Source: DATAYF01 sp036272735 (lineage in GTDB: Bacteria > Chloroflexota > Ktedonobacteria > Ktedonobacterales > Ktedonobacteraceae). From it: a DNA stretch of 8,780 nucleotides. Location of the stretch: NCBI GenBank assembly GCA_036272735.1, contig DATAYF010000544.1, forward strand, positions 1 through 8,780, read 5' to 3'. The position numbers and the translations under genes are program-made. A model generated the notes under the pieces. That model saw only the letters and a list, made by a program, of their open reading frames with translations. It was not told the DNA's origin and made no database searches. Shown in pieces: positions 1-6,636 of the stretch (its first letter is position 1; every line of letters begins with the position of its first letter).

Positions 1-2239
1 CTACCTTGCCCTTGGTGTAGCCCTCTTGCTTCTCCAGATAGTTCTCCAGGTGCGCCACGGCCTTCTTCATCACCTCGGCCGATTGCAATACGAAAGGCAG
101 GATCAGTTCACCAGCGCCAAAACGATCTCCCACCTCTTTCATTGCCGGGAGTAGCACGTTATTGAGCACGTCTACCGCTGCCTCGCCGGTTGCTACTTGC
201 TGTGCCTCTGTCCTGCTGTGAATTTCCTCGTCGATCAGCGGCTCGATGCCTTCCTTGCGGCGGTGCAGGATTTGCCAATGCAGCCGTTGCGCCACGTTCA
301 TCCCCTCGGTGGGGTCTACCTTGGTGTTGGTGTCTGTCTTCTGTTCGCCGTGCTCTTCAAAGTAGGTGATGTAGTGCGGCAGCGCTTCGGGCCGGTTGAA
401 GATCAGGTCTTCCGCCAACTGGCGCTGCTTGGCATCGATTTCCGCGTAGGGGATGGTGTGCGTGGGATTGATAATCGCCATGTCCAGACCCGCCTTTACC
501 GCGTGGAAGAGGAAGACGCTGTTCAGAATGGCACGCGCGTATGGTTTGATGCCGAACGAAAGGTTGCTGACGCCCAGGATGGTCAGCACGCCGGGTAGTT
601 CTGCTTTGATGCGTTTGATAGCGTCCAACGTTTCAATGGCCGCCGTCTGCATCTCCTCCTGTCCTGTAGTGACCGGAAAAGTGAGCGTATCGAAGATGAG
701 TGCGTTGGCGGGCAAGCCGTATTCGTGCACGCAAATGTCGTAAATCTTATGCGCAATCTCGACCTTGCGCTCGGTGGTTTTCCCCATGCCCACTTCATCA
801 ATCGTCAGAGCCACCAGTGCCGAACCATGTTCAAGGGCCATCGGCACAATGCTCTCGATGCGTTGCCGTCCATTCTCCATGTTGATAGAGTTAATGATGG
901 CGCGTCCGGGGTAAATCTCTAGCGCGGCCCGAACCACGTTGGCCTCGGTTGAATCGATCACCAGCGGTGCTTCGGAACCCATCGACAGCTTCTTGACCGT
1001 TTTCGCCATCTGGTTGGCTTCGTCAACGCGCTCGGTCAGCGCCACCTGCACATCCAGTACGTGCGCGCCACCTTCCATCTGTTCGCGTGCGATGCTGAGC
1101 AGTTTGTCGTAGTCATCGGCCAGCAGCGCTTGCTTGGCCTTGCGGCTACCTGTGGAGTTGACGCGCTCTCCAACCAGCAGCGGCGCGGGGTCCTGCTGCA
1201 TAGTTACTGCACGAATGCCGCTGGTCACATTGGCCGGAATGATTTTGGTGAAGTCTTTCTGGCTGACGTTGTTGTCGGCGATGGGGCGAGCGTGGCGGGG
1301 AGCTTTGCGGCAGGCGTTGACAATCGCACGCATGTGCTCGTGGCTACTTCCGCAACAGCCGCCCACCACGTTGACACCAAATTCGCTGATAAAATCGGAC
1401 AGCGCGGCGGCCATCGGCTCAGGTTCCATCGGATAGACGGCCTGCCCATTGACGTTGAGTGGTATGCCAGCGTTGGGGATGGTTGAAATCGGCAGCGGGC
1501 AATTTTCGGCCAGGTAGCGCACCGGCTCGCGCATGTGCTCAGGTCCCGTCGAGCAATTCAAGCCGACGATATCCACCCTGAGCGCGACGAGCGTATTCAT
1601 CACTGCTGCGATATCGGTGCCCAGCAGCATACGTCCACTGGTGTCGAGCGAGACCTGCGCTTGAATGGGCACCTGGCGTTCTAGCTGTGCCATTGCGCGC
1701 CGTGCTCCGGTGATGGCTGCTCGTACCTCCAATATATCCTGGCTGGTCTCGATAATGATGAGGTCGACGCCGCCTTGTAGCAGGCTGGTCGCCTGCTCTT
1801 CAAAGATCTGTGCGAGCTGCTGATAGGTGATGTTGCTAAGCGAGGGGTCATCAGAGGAGGGGAGCATGCCGGTGGGACCCATTGAGCCAGCGACGAAACG
1901 TGGCTGCTCTGGCGTGCTGTAGTGGTCAGCCACGCGGCGCGCAATCTGCGCCGCTGTATAATTTACTTCGTGCGTCAAGTGGCCCAGACCGTACTCGTCG
2001 AGCTTGAGACGACTGGCTGTGAACGAATCGGTCTCGATCACGTCGCAGCCGACTTCGAGAAACCCGGCATGGATCTCTTCGATCACCGCAGGTTTGGTGA
2101 TGACCAAATATTCGTTACAGCCTTCGGTTGCCTGTCCCCCGAAATCTTCTGCTGTGAGCTGGTAACGCTGAATATTCGTGCCCATTGCGCCATCAAAGAT
2201 GAGTACACGTTGAGCTATAGCATCTAAATACGCGCTCAT
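1..2239 (-). CDS. metH: Cobalamin-dependent methionine synthase MetH (5' part; C-terminus beyond left edge)
   Basis: This enzyme transfers the methyl group of 5-methyltetrahydrofolate through methylcobalamin to homocysteine, giving methionine in the cytoplasm. The frame is open for 746 codons to the left edge without a stop. The N-terminal homocysteine domain shows FDGAMGT (residues 15-21) and EGCNE, and has the three zinc-ligand cysteines: C229 in LNCSTGP, and C295 and C296 in GGCCGS. The pterin-binding domain starts near residue 350 with VGERVN (356-361) and contains VIDSTE, TIDEVGMGKT and LGVSNLSFG. The cap domain runs from about 640 to 746 and includes GDRFGAGELILPFV and MKKAVAHLE. The window ends where the cobalamin Rossmann domain (DxHxxG) should begin, so that domain and the reactivation domain cannot be judged. 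The ATG at 2239 follows GAGGGGG with 4 nt spacing. The PLP enzyme gene lies 129 bp upstream in the same direction, and metH seems to have its own promoter. Confidence 0.97.
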   Translation of the reverse strand, partial: MSAYLDAIAQRVLIFDGAMGTNIQRYQLTAEDFGGQATEGCNEYLVITKPAVIEEIHAGFLEVGCDVIETDSFTASRLKLDEYGLGHLTHEVNYTAAQIARRVADHYSTPEQPRFVAGSMGPTGMLPSSDDPSLSNITYQQLAQIFEEQATSLLQGGVDLIIIETSQDILEVRAAITGARRAMAQLERQVPIQAQVSLDTSGRMLLGTDIAAVMNTLVALRVDIVGLNCSTGPEHMREPVRYLAENCPLPISTIPNAGIPLNVNGQAVYPMEPEPMAAALSDFISEFGVNVVGGCCGSSHEHMRAIVNACRKAPRHARPIADNNVSQKDFTKIIPANVTSGIRAVTMQQDPAPLLVGERVNSTGSRKAKQALLADDYDKLLSIAREQMEGGAHVLDVQVALTERVDEANQMAKTVKKLSMGSEAPLVIDSTEANVVRAALEIYPGRAIINSINMENGRQRIESIVPMALEHGSALVALTIDEVGMGKTTERKVEIAHKIYDICVHEYGLPANALIFDTLTFPVTTGQEEMQTAAIETLDAIKRIKAELPGVLTILGVSNLSFGIKPYARAILNSVFLFHAVKAGLDMAIINPTHTIPYAEIDAKQRQLAEDLIFNRPEALPHYITYFEEHGEQKTDTNTKVDPTEGMNVAQRLHWQILHRRKEGIEPLIDEEIHSRTEAQQVATGEAAVDVLNNVLLPAMKEVGDRFGAGELILPFVLQSAEVMKKAVAHLENYLEKQEGYTKGKV

Positions 2240-2250
2240 GAAACCCCCTC
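2240..2250 (-). promoter_or_regulatory. Ribosome binding site of metH
   Basis: Read on the minus strand, GAGGGGG lies four bases before the ATG at 2239. It is a purine-rich Shine-Dalgarno match and fixes the metH start at the residue where family homology begins. Confidence 0.7.
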
Positions 2251-2329
2251 TATCCTCTCTTGGTGTGACTGGTTGTGGTGAAATACCCTCTGATATCCCC
2301 ATAAATGCAGGGAAATGTAACTTATTTGC

Positions 2330-2357
2330 ATTATATCATGCAGATAATCGATGAAAA
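2330..2357 (-). promoter_or_regulatory. Candidate metH promoter with extended -10
   Basis: On the minus strand a perfect TATAAT (2335-2330) is preceded by TGA, giving the extended -10 form TGnTATAAT. A weak -35, TTTTCA (4 of 6 matches), lies 16 bp upstream at 2357-2352. Transcription would start near 2323 and leave a leader of about 83 nt. That is too short for a classical cobalamin riboswitch, and I recognise no SAM riboswitch core in it. The pentamer TGCAT/ATGCA occurs at 2305-2309, 2327-2331 and 2338-2342, around and inside the -10, which suggests repressor control. Confidence 0.55.
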
Positions 2358-2368
2358 TCAATGCGACC

Positions 2369-3544
2369 CTAGAGCATGTGCTCGATCTCAGCGCAGAAGC
2401 GTGCGATCTCCTCTTCGCTGTTGTAGTAGTGGACCGAGGCGCGTACCATGCTGGTCAGTTTGCGCGCCTCCATATCCAGTAGGGTCGAAGAGCGTTTCGC
2501 GACGGTGACGTGGATGTTTTGCTGCGCCAGGCGACGTTGAATCTCTTCAGGATCTAGACCTTCGACGGTAAAGGTGACGATGCCGCACTGGGTTGTGCCA
2601 CGATCATGCACGATCACGCCGGGTAGGGGGCTGAGTCCTGTGCGCAACTGATAGGCCAACGTTTTGATGCGACGCCAGATATTTTCCAGGCCCCATTGCA
2701 TGGCGTAATCGATGGCGACGCCAAGCCCGATCACATTGGCATAGTTTTTCTCCCAGCTTTCGAAGCGTTGCGCTCCTGGTGCCATTTCATAGTGGTCATG
2801 CGCAATCCATGTTGCGGCGTGTAGGTCGAGAAAGACCGGTTGAAGACGGTCGATAACTTCATGGCGCACATAGAGAAAACCTGTGCCACGGGGTCCACGC
2901 AGATATTTGCGTCCGGTAGTAGAAAGCAGGTCGCACCCGATCTGGTGCACGTTGATGGGCATTTGTCCGACCGATTGACAGGCATCGACAAGGTAGAGGA
3001 TATTTGCTTCACGCGCGATTTTTCCGATTGCCGCGACGGGATTAACGAGTCCGCCGCTGGTTGGAACATGTGTGATGGCGATCAGCTTGACACGCTCATC
3101 GATGGCGTTGCGTAGCTTTTCCAGCGAGATCTGCCCGGATTCGTCATTGGGTATTGGTTCGACCCTGGCTCCGGTTTCTTGCGTCACCTGTAAATAAGCG
3201 ATGTAGTTGCTGGCATACTCAGCCATCGATGTGAGGATGCGGTCTCCGGGCTGAAATGGAATGGAGTAGAAGGCCATATCCCAGGCGTGTGTTGCGTTGT
3301 CGAAGAGAGAGATTTCATCACGCGAACTGCCGATGAGTGTGGCGGCGGCATCGTACGTGTGGGTAATCAGGTCTTGCGCCTGCGCGTGCGCCTCGTAGCC
3401 GCCCATCTGCGCCTCTAATTGTATGTGTTGGATCGTGGCGTCGATCACGGGTTGTGGCATGAGCGATGCGCCCGCGTTGTTGAAGTGCAATACGTGCGCG
3501 CAGCCGGGTGTCTCTTGTCGTGCTCGTTGGAGGTCAAATTGCAT
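2369..3544 (-). CDS. Class V aminotransferase-fold PLP-dependent enzyme (CsdA / isopenicillin-N epimerase-like)
   Basis: This is a 391-residue fold-type I PLP enzyme of the aminotransferase class V superfamily, which includes cysteine desulfurases, selenocysteine lyases, kynureninase-like enzymes and isopenicillin-N epimerase. Visible landmarks are FNNAGASLMP (21-30), H159 in THVPTSGG, D187 in VDACQSVGQ (contacts the PLP pyridine N), and the Schiff-base lysine K213 in TTGRKYLRGPRG. R368 in RASVHYYN is the expected carboxylate-binding arginine. Length is normal for the family. The C-terminal loop that carries the persulfide cysteine in SufS/CsdA enzymes reads VAKRSSTLLDM and has no cysteine, so a sulfur-transfer role is doubtful. 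The substrate cannot be told from sequence. AGGA lies 8 nt before the ATG. An extended -10 (TGTTACAAT) sits just upstream, so the gene probably has its own promoter. metH follows in the same direction. Confidence 0.9.
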   Translation of the reverse strand: MQFDLQRARQETPGCAHVLHFNNAGASLMPQPVIDATIQHIQLEAQMGGYEAHAQAQDLITHTYDAAATLIGSSRDEISLFDNATHAWDMAFYSIPFQPGDRILTSMAEYASNYIAYLQVTQETGARVEPIPNDESGQISLEKLRNAIDERVKLIAITHVPTSGGLVNPVAAIGKIAREANILYLVDACQSVGQMPINVHQIGCDLLSTTGRKYLRGPRGTGFLYVRHEVIDRLQPVFLDLHAATWIAHDHYEMAPGAQRFESWEKNYANVIGLGVAIDYAMQWGLENIWRRIKTLAYQLRTGLSPLPGVIVHDRGTTQCGIVTFTVEGLDPEEIQRRLAQQNIHVTVAKRSSTLLDMEARKLTSMVRASVHYYNSEEEIARFCAEIEHML

Positions 3545-3569
3545 CGGCGTTATCCTATTTTTGCTTTCT

Positions 3570-3578
3570 ATTGTAACA
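3570..3578 (-). promoter_or_regulatory. Candidate extended -10 of the PLP enzyme gene
   Basis: TGTTACAAT on the minus strand matches the extended -10 pattern TGnTATAAT at 8 of 9 positions if n is free. I see no good -35 at 16-18 bp. The start would be near 3563, leaving a leader of about 19 nt that includes the AGGA ribosome binding site. Confidence 0.4.
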
Positions 3579-3632
3579 GATCAGCCTCGATTCTCCTAGA
3601 GTATGGCGCCGTTGATAGAATTGTACCCGATG

Positions 3633-3680
3633 TATAAAGGAGCATTGATGGTTTCGCGAAACCATCAATGCTCCTTTATA
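3633..3680. repeat. 48-bp perfect palindrome (candidate bidirectional terminator hairpin)
   Basis: Two 24-bp arms (3633-3656 and 3657-3680) are exact reverse complements with no spacer and meet at TTCG|CGAA. The left arm begins TATAAAGGAGCATTGATGG. The element lies 15 bp past the MFS stop codon and 88 bp before the start of the PLP enzyme gene, so it is placed to end MFS transcription. Neither strand has a run of T after the stem. The nearest thing is CCTTTATA inside the stem end, so it is not a textbook intrinsic terminator. It could also be a dispersed palindromic repeat. Confidence 0.8.
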
Positions 3681-3695
3681 TCTCAATATGTTGCG

Positions 3696-5036
3696 CTATC
3701 GAAGCCTTCTGAAACGTCGGTAGGCATGCAGCCCACTCACTAATATGGTTACGCCAGCGCAGATATTGAGAACGTTGGTCGTATTAAGTTCGCCCGTGTA
3801 CAGGTGTATAGCGACACCATGCAGCAGAATACTGCTGAAATATCCACTGAGGAACGTGGCGAGTAATGAACTGATGGTCGTCACGGTTCCAAGCGTTGAG
3901 AAGACTCGGCCAACCATCTTCTCAGGCGTGGCATTGAGTATCAATGGGCCAACAATAACCTCGGCCTGGCTATTGGTGATATTGATGAGAGAGAAACCAA
4001 CCAATGCTATAAATGGCTGATTCGGCACGGTCGATAATACTACCATAATCCCGGAAAATATCAGCGCACGGTAATAGACCCTGGCCGCTCCTATTTTTGT
4101 CGCATAGCGACTGACGAACCAGGTCCCCAGGATGCCTCCAATTGCTGGCACTGCGCTGAAGAGGCCGAAAAGGCTCATGGGTACATGTAGATTCTGGGTG
4201 ATGTAGAAGAGTGCAAGCATGCTGAGACTCCCCCATCCAAATTGGAACAGGCTCTGTGTGAGCATAATGGTGCGCAGGAGCAGATGTCCTTTGATGAACC
4301 GGAGTCCCTCGCGCAGCTCTGTGAAGACGTGACGGAGTTTTTCTTGTCGGGCTGCCGCTGCAACTGCTGGCTCTGACACGTGCATTCTACGTACCAAAGC
4401 CCAGGAGCAAACGAACGATGCCGCATTCAATGCAATTGCCCACCCTGCTCCCAGGTAGACGTAGCATATGCCTGCAAATGTGGACCCGATGGCCCACCCG
4501 AACACGCCTGTCCCTATGCTTAGAGCCGAGGCCCGGGTAAGTTGCTCTTCCGGGACAATCTCCTTGAGGAGCGCCTTTGTCGATGGATTGAAGAACTGAC
4601 TCAGACTACTGACGGCTGCCACTACGAGATAGATTACGGTGAGCTTTATGGAGAGTGGCAGCGCCTTTGTTGCTGCGGCAAGCGCTGGCAGTGGGAGCGG
4701 TCCACTTATCAGCAGGAGTGAGAACACGAGCATTGCCCGTAGCGCATCCATGGTGCGCATCGTCTTTTGTTTCGGCCAGCGATCCACAAACACTCCTGCG
4801 AATGGGCCGATCAGGAGGGCAGGGAGCGCGGCGGCCAGCATCATGCCGCTGACAGCGAGTGGGGCAGCGCTCTGGTTGTGCAGCAGCGTGCCGATCCATA
4901 ATATGAGCATGGTCGTGAAAAGCGTGTCGCCGATAAGAGAGACCGTGCCTCCGAGCCACAACAGTGTGTAGTTGCGATTGATGAGCAGAGCATGCTGGTG
5001 CCAATAGGCCAGGCGTTTTTGAGAACGATGAAGCAT
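3696..5036 (-). CDS. MFS transporter, drug-efflux type (MFS_3 / EntS / macrolide-efflux-like)
   Basis: This is a 446-residue integral membrane protein of the major facilitator superfamily, likely a proton-driven exporter of small molecules. It opens with a basic stretch and then NRNYTLLWLGGTVSLIGDT (20-38), typical of the first helix in the EntS/MefA-like group. Motif A is clear between helices 2 and 3: GPFAGVFVDRW (77-87). PSTKALLKEIVPEEQLTRA (151-169) and TPEKMVGRVFST (370-381) are the matching family signatures in the two halves. Hydrophobic segments continue to about residue 437, followed by the basic tail RRFRRLR. Length fits the family. AGGA lies 5 nt before the ATG at 5036, which supports this start. 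No regulator is adjacent on the same strand, and the substrate is unknown. The gene ends 15 bp before the 48-bp palindrome. Confidence 0.93.
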   Translation of the reverse strand: MLHRSQKRLAYWHQHALLINRNYTLLWLGGTVSLIGDTLFTTMLILWIGTLLHNQSAAPLAVSGMMLAAALPALLIGPFAGVFVDRWPKQKTMRTMDALRAMLVFSLLLISGPLPLPALAAATKALPLSIKLTVIYLVVAAVSSLSQFFNPSTKALLKEIVPEEQLTRASALSIGTGVFGWAIGSTFAGICYVYLGAGWAIALNAASFVCSWALVRRMHVSEPAVAAAARQEKLRHVFTELREGLRFIKGHLLLRTIMLTQSLFQFGWGSLSMLALFYITQNLHVPMSLFGLFSAVPAIGGILGTWFVSRYATKIGAARVYYRALIFSGIMVVLSTVPNQPFIALVGFSLINITNSQAEVIVGPLILNATPEKMVGRVFSTLGTVTTISSLLATFLSGYFSSILLHGVAIHLYTGELNTTNVLNICAGVTILVSGLHAYRRFRRLR

Positions 5037-5222
5037 ATGTATCCTTTCGCACGCGCATATGGTTGAGATAATGTAGGGCTGAATAGTGTCTCAAGAGGGG
5101 GGCGCGGTGCGAAGAATAGGTGATATATGCCCAAAAAGGGAGAAAAAATGGAGAGAGCTTGCCTCTGCTCTCACTCCTCGCAGTGCGCCGCATGCGGCGC
5201 GAAAACACCGGGAGGATGAGCA
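5037..5222. other. Intergenic region upstream of the MFS gene
   Basis: This stretch holds the MFS ribosome binding site (AAAGGAT at 5041-5047, minus strand). It also holds a short inverted repeat, GAGAGC (5153-5158) with GCTCTC (5167-5172), and the 16-bp palindrome at 5185-5200. A minus-strand TTGAGA near 5095 is followed only by poor -10 matches, so I cannot place the MFS promoter with confidence. Confidence 0.5.
5185..5200. repeat. 16-bp GC-rich perfect palindrome
   Basis: GCGCCGCATGCGGCGC is its own reverse complement. It lies about 150 bp upstream of the MFS start and 22 bp upstream of a plus-strand ATG with a good ribosome binding site. It could be an operator or the stem of a hairpin. 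There is no T-run next to it, so it is unlikely to be an intrinsic terminator. Confidence 0.6.
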
Positions 5223-5306
5223 ATGACGCTGACGATGCATGTCTGTTGGAGTTGCTGTGGATGCTTCATCATTGCTTCATCGATATCCTTGCTGCTTGCT
5301 TTTTGA
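5223..5306 (+). CDS. Possible 27-residue Cys-rich hydrophobic peptide
   Basis: An ATG preceded by GGGAGG at 7 nt spacing opens a 27-codon frame ending in TGA. The first half contains CWSCCGC (residues 8-14), four cysteines in seven residues. The second half is hydrophobic (FIIASSISLLLAF) and could span or sit in a membrane. The ribosome binding site is the main evidence. An overlapping frame from the ATG at 5215 (38 residues) is equally open but has no usable spacing to its Shine-Dalgarno. I recognise no family. It may be chance sequence in a region that also holds a recombinase remnant. Confidence 0.2.
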   Translation: MTLTMHVCWSCCGCFIIASSISLLLAF

Positions 5307-5386
5307 AGAGATGCTTGAATACTATCACATGACGTTATTGTCTGTCAAACGTGGTTCATTACGTTCGCAGGGTCTCAGGATCAATT

Positions 5387-5470
5387 ATGAAGTTTGGCTA
5401 TGTGTGTGTCTCCAAACAGGAACAGCATGAGGCGTTGCAAATCGATGCGCTCAGAGCCTGCGATGGATAA
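5387..5470 (+). pseudogene. Serine recombinase (resolvase/invertase) N-terminal remnant
   Basis: The frame reads MKFGYVCVSKQEQHEALQID and continues ALRACDG before TAA, 27 residues in all. It matches the start of small serine recombinases, whose catalytic N-terminus has the form GYxRVSxxxQxxxLQxxAL. The nucleophile position S9 is kept, but the invariant catalytic arginine before VS is a cysteine here (YVCVS), which a single C-to-T change in CGT would give. A full resolvase has about 180-200 residues. Everything after the first beta-strand and helix is gone, and none of it is seen in other frames before the next gene ends at 5493. AGGA lies 6 nt before the ATG, so the original start is preserved. 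This is a scar of a mobile element or a recombination junction. Confidence 0.7.
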
Positions 5471-5492
5471 GAGCCGCCGCAGGCTTTGAAGC

Positions 5493-6098
5493 CTACTTTT
5501 TGATGCGGTAGGTGAGATGGGTGACCCCTGTGCCAATGCTCACCTGTGGGTTTTCCAGGGCAACGGGTGCTCCCTTGAGATGTTCAAACAAGCGGACACC
5601 GTTACCAAGCAGGAAGGGTACCAGGTCGATATGGATTTCGTCAAGCAGTCCAGCGTTGAGGCACTGCTGCGCAATTGTCGCGGAGGCTACCGTCACATTT
5701 TTGTCGCCTGCGATCACTTTTGCTTGTGCAATGGCGCTTTCAATGCCGCCAGTTACGAACGTCACCGGCCATTCCTCCTTAACCCATTCCGGCGGAGGTC
5801 GATGGGTCACCACCACGACTGGGGCATCCACGGGGTGGTGACCTTCCCATCCATGTGTGAGCTCGTACAATCTGCGTCCAGCCACTAATGCTCCTGTCGT
5901 GTTGATGGCGTCATCGAACATCTCGACGCTTTCCGCTGCGATCTTGAGTTTTTGCTCCGTCTTGCCTATCGTGAGGGTATAATCGGTATCGCCGCTCGTC
6001 ATCCAGGCAAAGAGGTGTTGGAAGTCTTCGTTGGGTCCAGCGACAAACCCATCAAGAGACATTGAAAACCCTGTCGTGACTTTTCCTACATTCCTCAT
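5493..6098 (-). CDS. RibD C-terminal / dihydrofolate reductase-like family protein
   Basis: This is a 201-residue protein of the RibD_C/dihydrofolate-reductase-like family, NAD(P)H-dependent reductases of mostly unknown substrate. Landmarks are SMSLDGFVAGPNED (12-25), LVAGRRLYE (71-79), VVVVTHRPPPEW (94-105), and the C-terminal signature VASATIAQQCLNAGLLDEIH (137-156) with PFLLGNGVRLFEHL. Length is usual for the stand-alone family members. I chose the ATG at 6098 because AGGAG lies 7 nt upstream of it and homology starts there. A longer reading from 6161 would add 21 residues that come from overlap with the preceding gene and look unconserved. It is the last gene of the ArsR-SRPBCC operon, 37 bp after the SRPBCC stop. 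It is not a proven folate or riboflavin enzyme. Confidence 0.9.
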   Translation of the reverse strand: MRNVGKVTTGFSMSLDGFVAGPNEDFQHLFAWMTSGDTDYTLTIGKTEQKLKIAAESVEMFDDAINTTGALVAGRRLYELTHGWEGHHPVDAPVVVVTHRPPPEWVKEEWPVTFVTGGIESAIAQAKVIAGDKNVTVASATIAQQCLNAGLLDEIHIDLVPFLLGNGVRLFEHLKGAPVALENPQVSIGTGVTHLTYRIKK

Positions 6099-6105
6099 AG
6101 TGTTG

Positions 6106-6110
6106 CTCCT
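6106..6110 (-). promoter_or_regulatory. Ribosome binding site deciding the RibD_C-like start
   Basis: AGGAG on the minus strand lies 7 nt before the ATG at 6098. It selects this start over the upstream in-frame ATG at 6161, which has no such site and would overlap the SRPBCC gene. Confidence 0.7.
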
Positions 6111-6135
6111 ACTTCCTGTTTCATTTGGTAAAGTC

Positions 6136-6636
6136 CTACGATTTGTGCAGCTCTTGCACATACCCGACCAGGTAATCCCAGGTCATGCTCATTCCTTGCA
6201 GCATACCCATGTCGACAGCGACTGAAAGCGCTGCCGCGCTAGCGAATTGGACACGAGCTGAGACCTGCGTTTTGCCAGCCTCTTCCGTGAAGATCACGGT
6301 GGTCAGATGCTCCGGCATACCTTCGATGGGGTTGGCATGCTCATCGGCGAAAGTCGTGGTGTAGACCAGCTTCTCCGGCGGCACGATTTCGCTGTACACA
6401 CTGCGCGCCCAGTGATCTTGACCCTCCGGCGAACGCATGCAGTAGTGCCAGATGCCGCCAGGCCGCAGGTCGATGGTACAGATGGGAATGGTGTACGGTT
6501 GTGGTGCCCACCAGCGCTTGAGATGGTCTGACTGGGTGAAAACCTGAAACATCAGTGTGCGGGGTGCGAAGAATTGCCGTTCCACGACAAATTCCTGTTC
6601 CCCAATACGAGGGCTCAGCGATTGGTAATCAAACAT
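6136..6636 (-). CDS. SRPBCC / AHSA1-domain protein
   Basis: This is a 166-residue protein with the START-like SRPBCC fold of the Aha1-C (activator of Hsp90 ATPase homologue 1) family. In bacteria these are ligand-binding proteins, often partnered with ArsR regulators; no Hsp90 role is implied. Visible features are VVERQFFAPRTLMFQVFT (17-34), RWWAP (41-45), DLRPGGIWHY (56-65) and a C-terminal helix with GMSMTWDYLVGYVQELH. I chose the ATG at 6636, which has GAGGA 5 nt upstream. It overlaps the end of the ArsR gene by 8 nt (ATGTTTGA contains both its start and the ArsR stop), so the two are probably translationally coupled. A TTG at 6648 would add four residues and lacks support. The ligand is unknown. 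Confidence 0.92.
   Translation of the reverse strand: MFDYQSLSPRIGEQEFVVERQFFAPRTLMFQVFTQSDHLKRWWAPQPYTIPICTIDLRPGGIWHYCMRSPEGQDHWARSVYSEIVPPEKLVYTTTFADEHANPIEGMPEHLTTVIFTEEAGKTQVSARVQFASAAALSVAVDMGMLQGMSMTWDYLVGYVQELHKS

Noticed and set aside
1061..1486. 141-codon plus-strand frame within metH
   Set aside because: Antisense to the uninterrupted, motif-rich metH frame; no ribosome site or homology.
2240..2368. Cobalamin or SAM riboswitch before metH
   Set aside because: The predicted leader is only about 83 nt and shows no B12-box or SAM riboswitch core that I can recognise.
4606..5223. 205-codon minus-strand frame overlapping the MFS 5' end
   Set aside because: It overlaps the clear MFS frame, is rich in Arg, Ser, His and Pro as expected for an out-of-frame reading, and has no family features.
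5480..5501. Small hairpin AGGCT-TTGA-AGCCT followed by TTTTT on the plus strand
   Set aside because: The stem is only 5 bp and overlaps the 3' end of the RibD_C-like gene on the other strand. It would only terminate a plus-strand transcript for which there is no firm gene. It is not followed by T on the minus strand.
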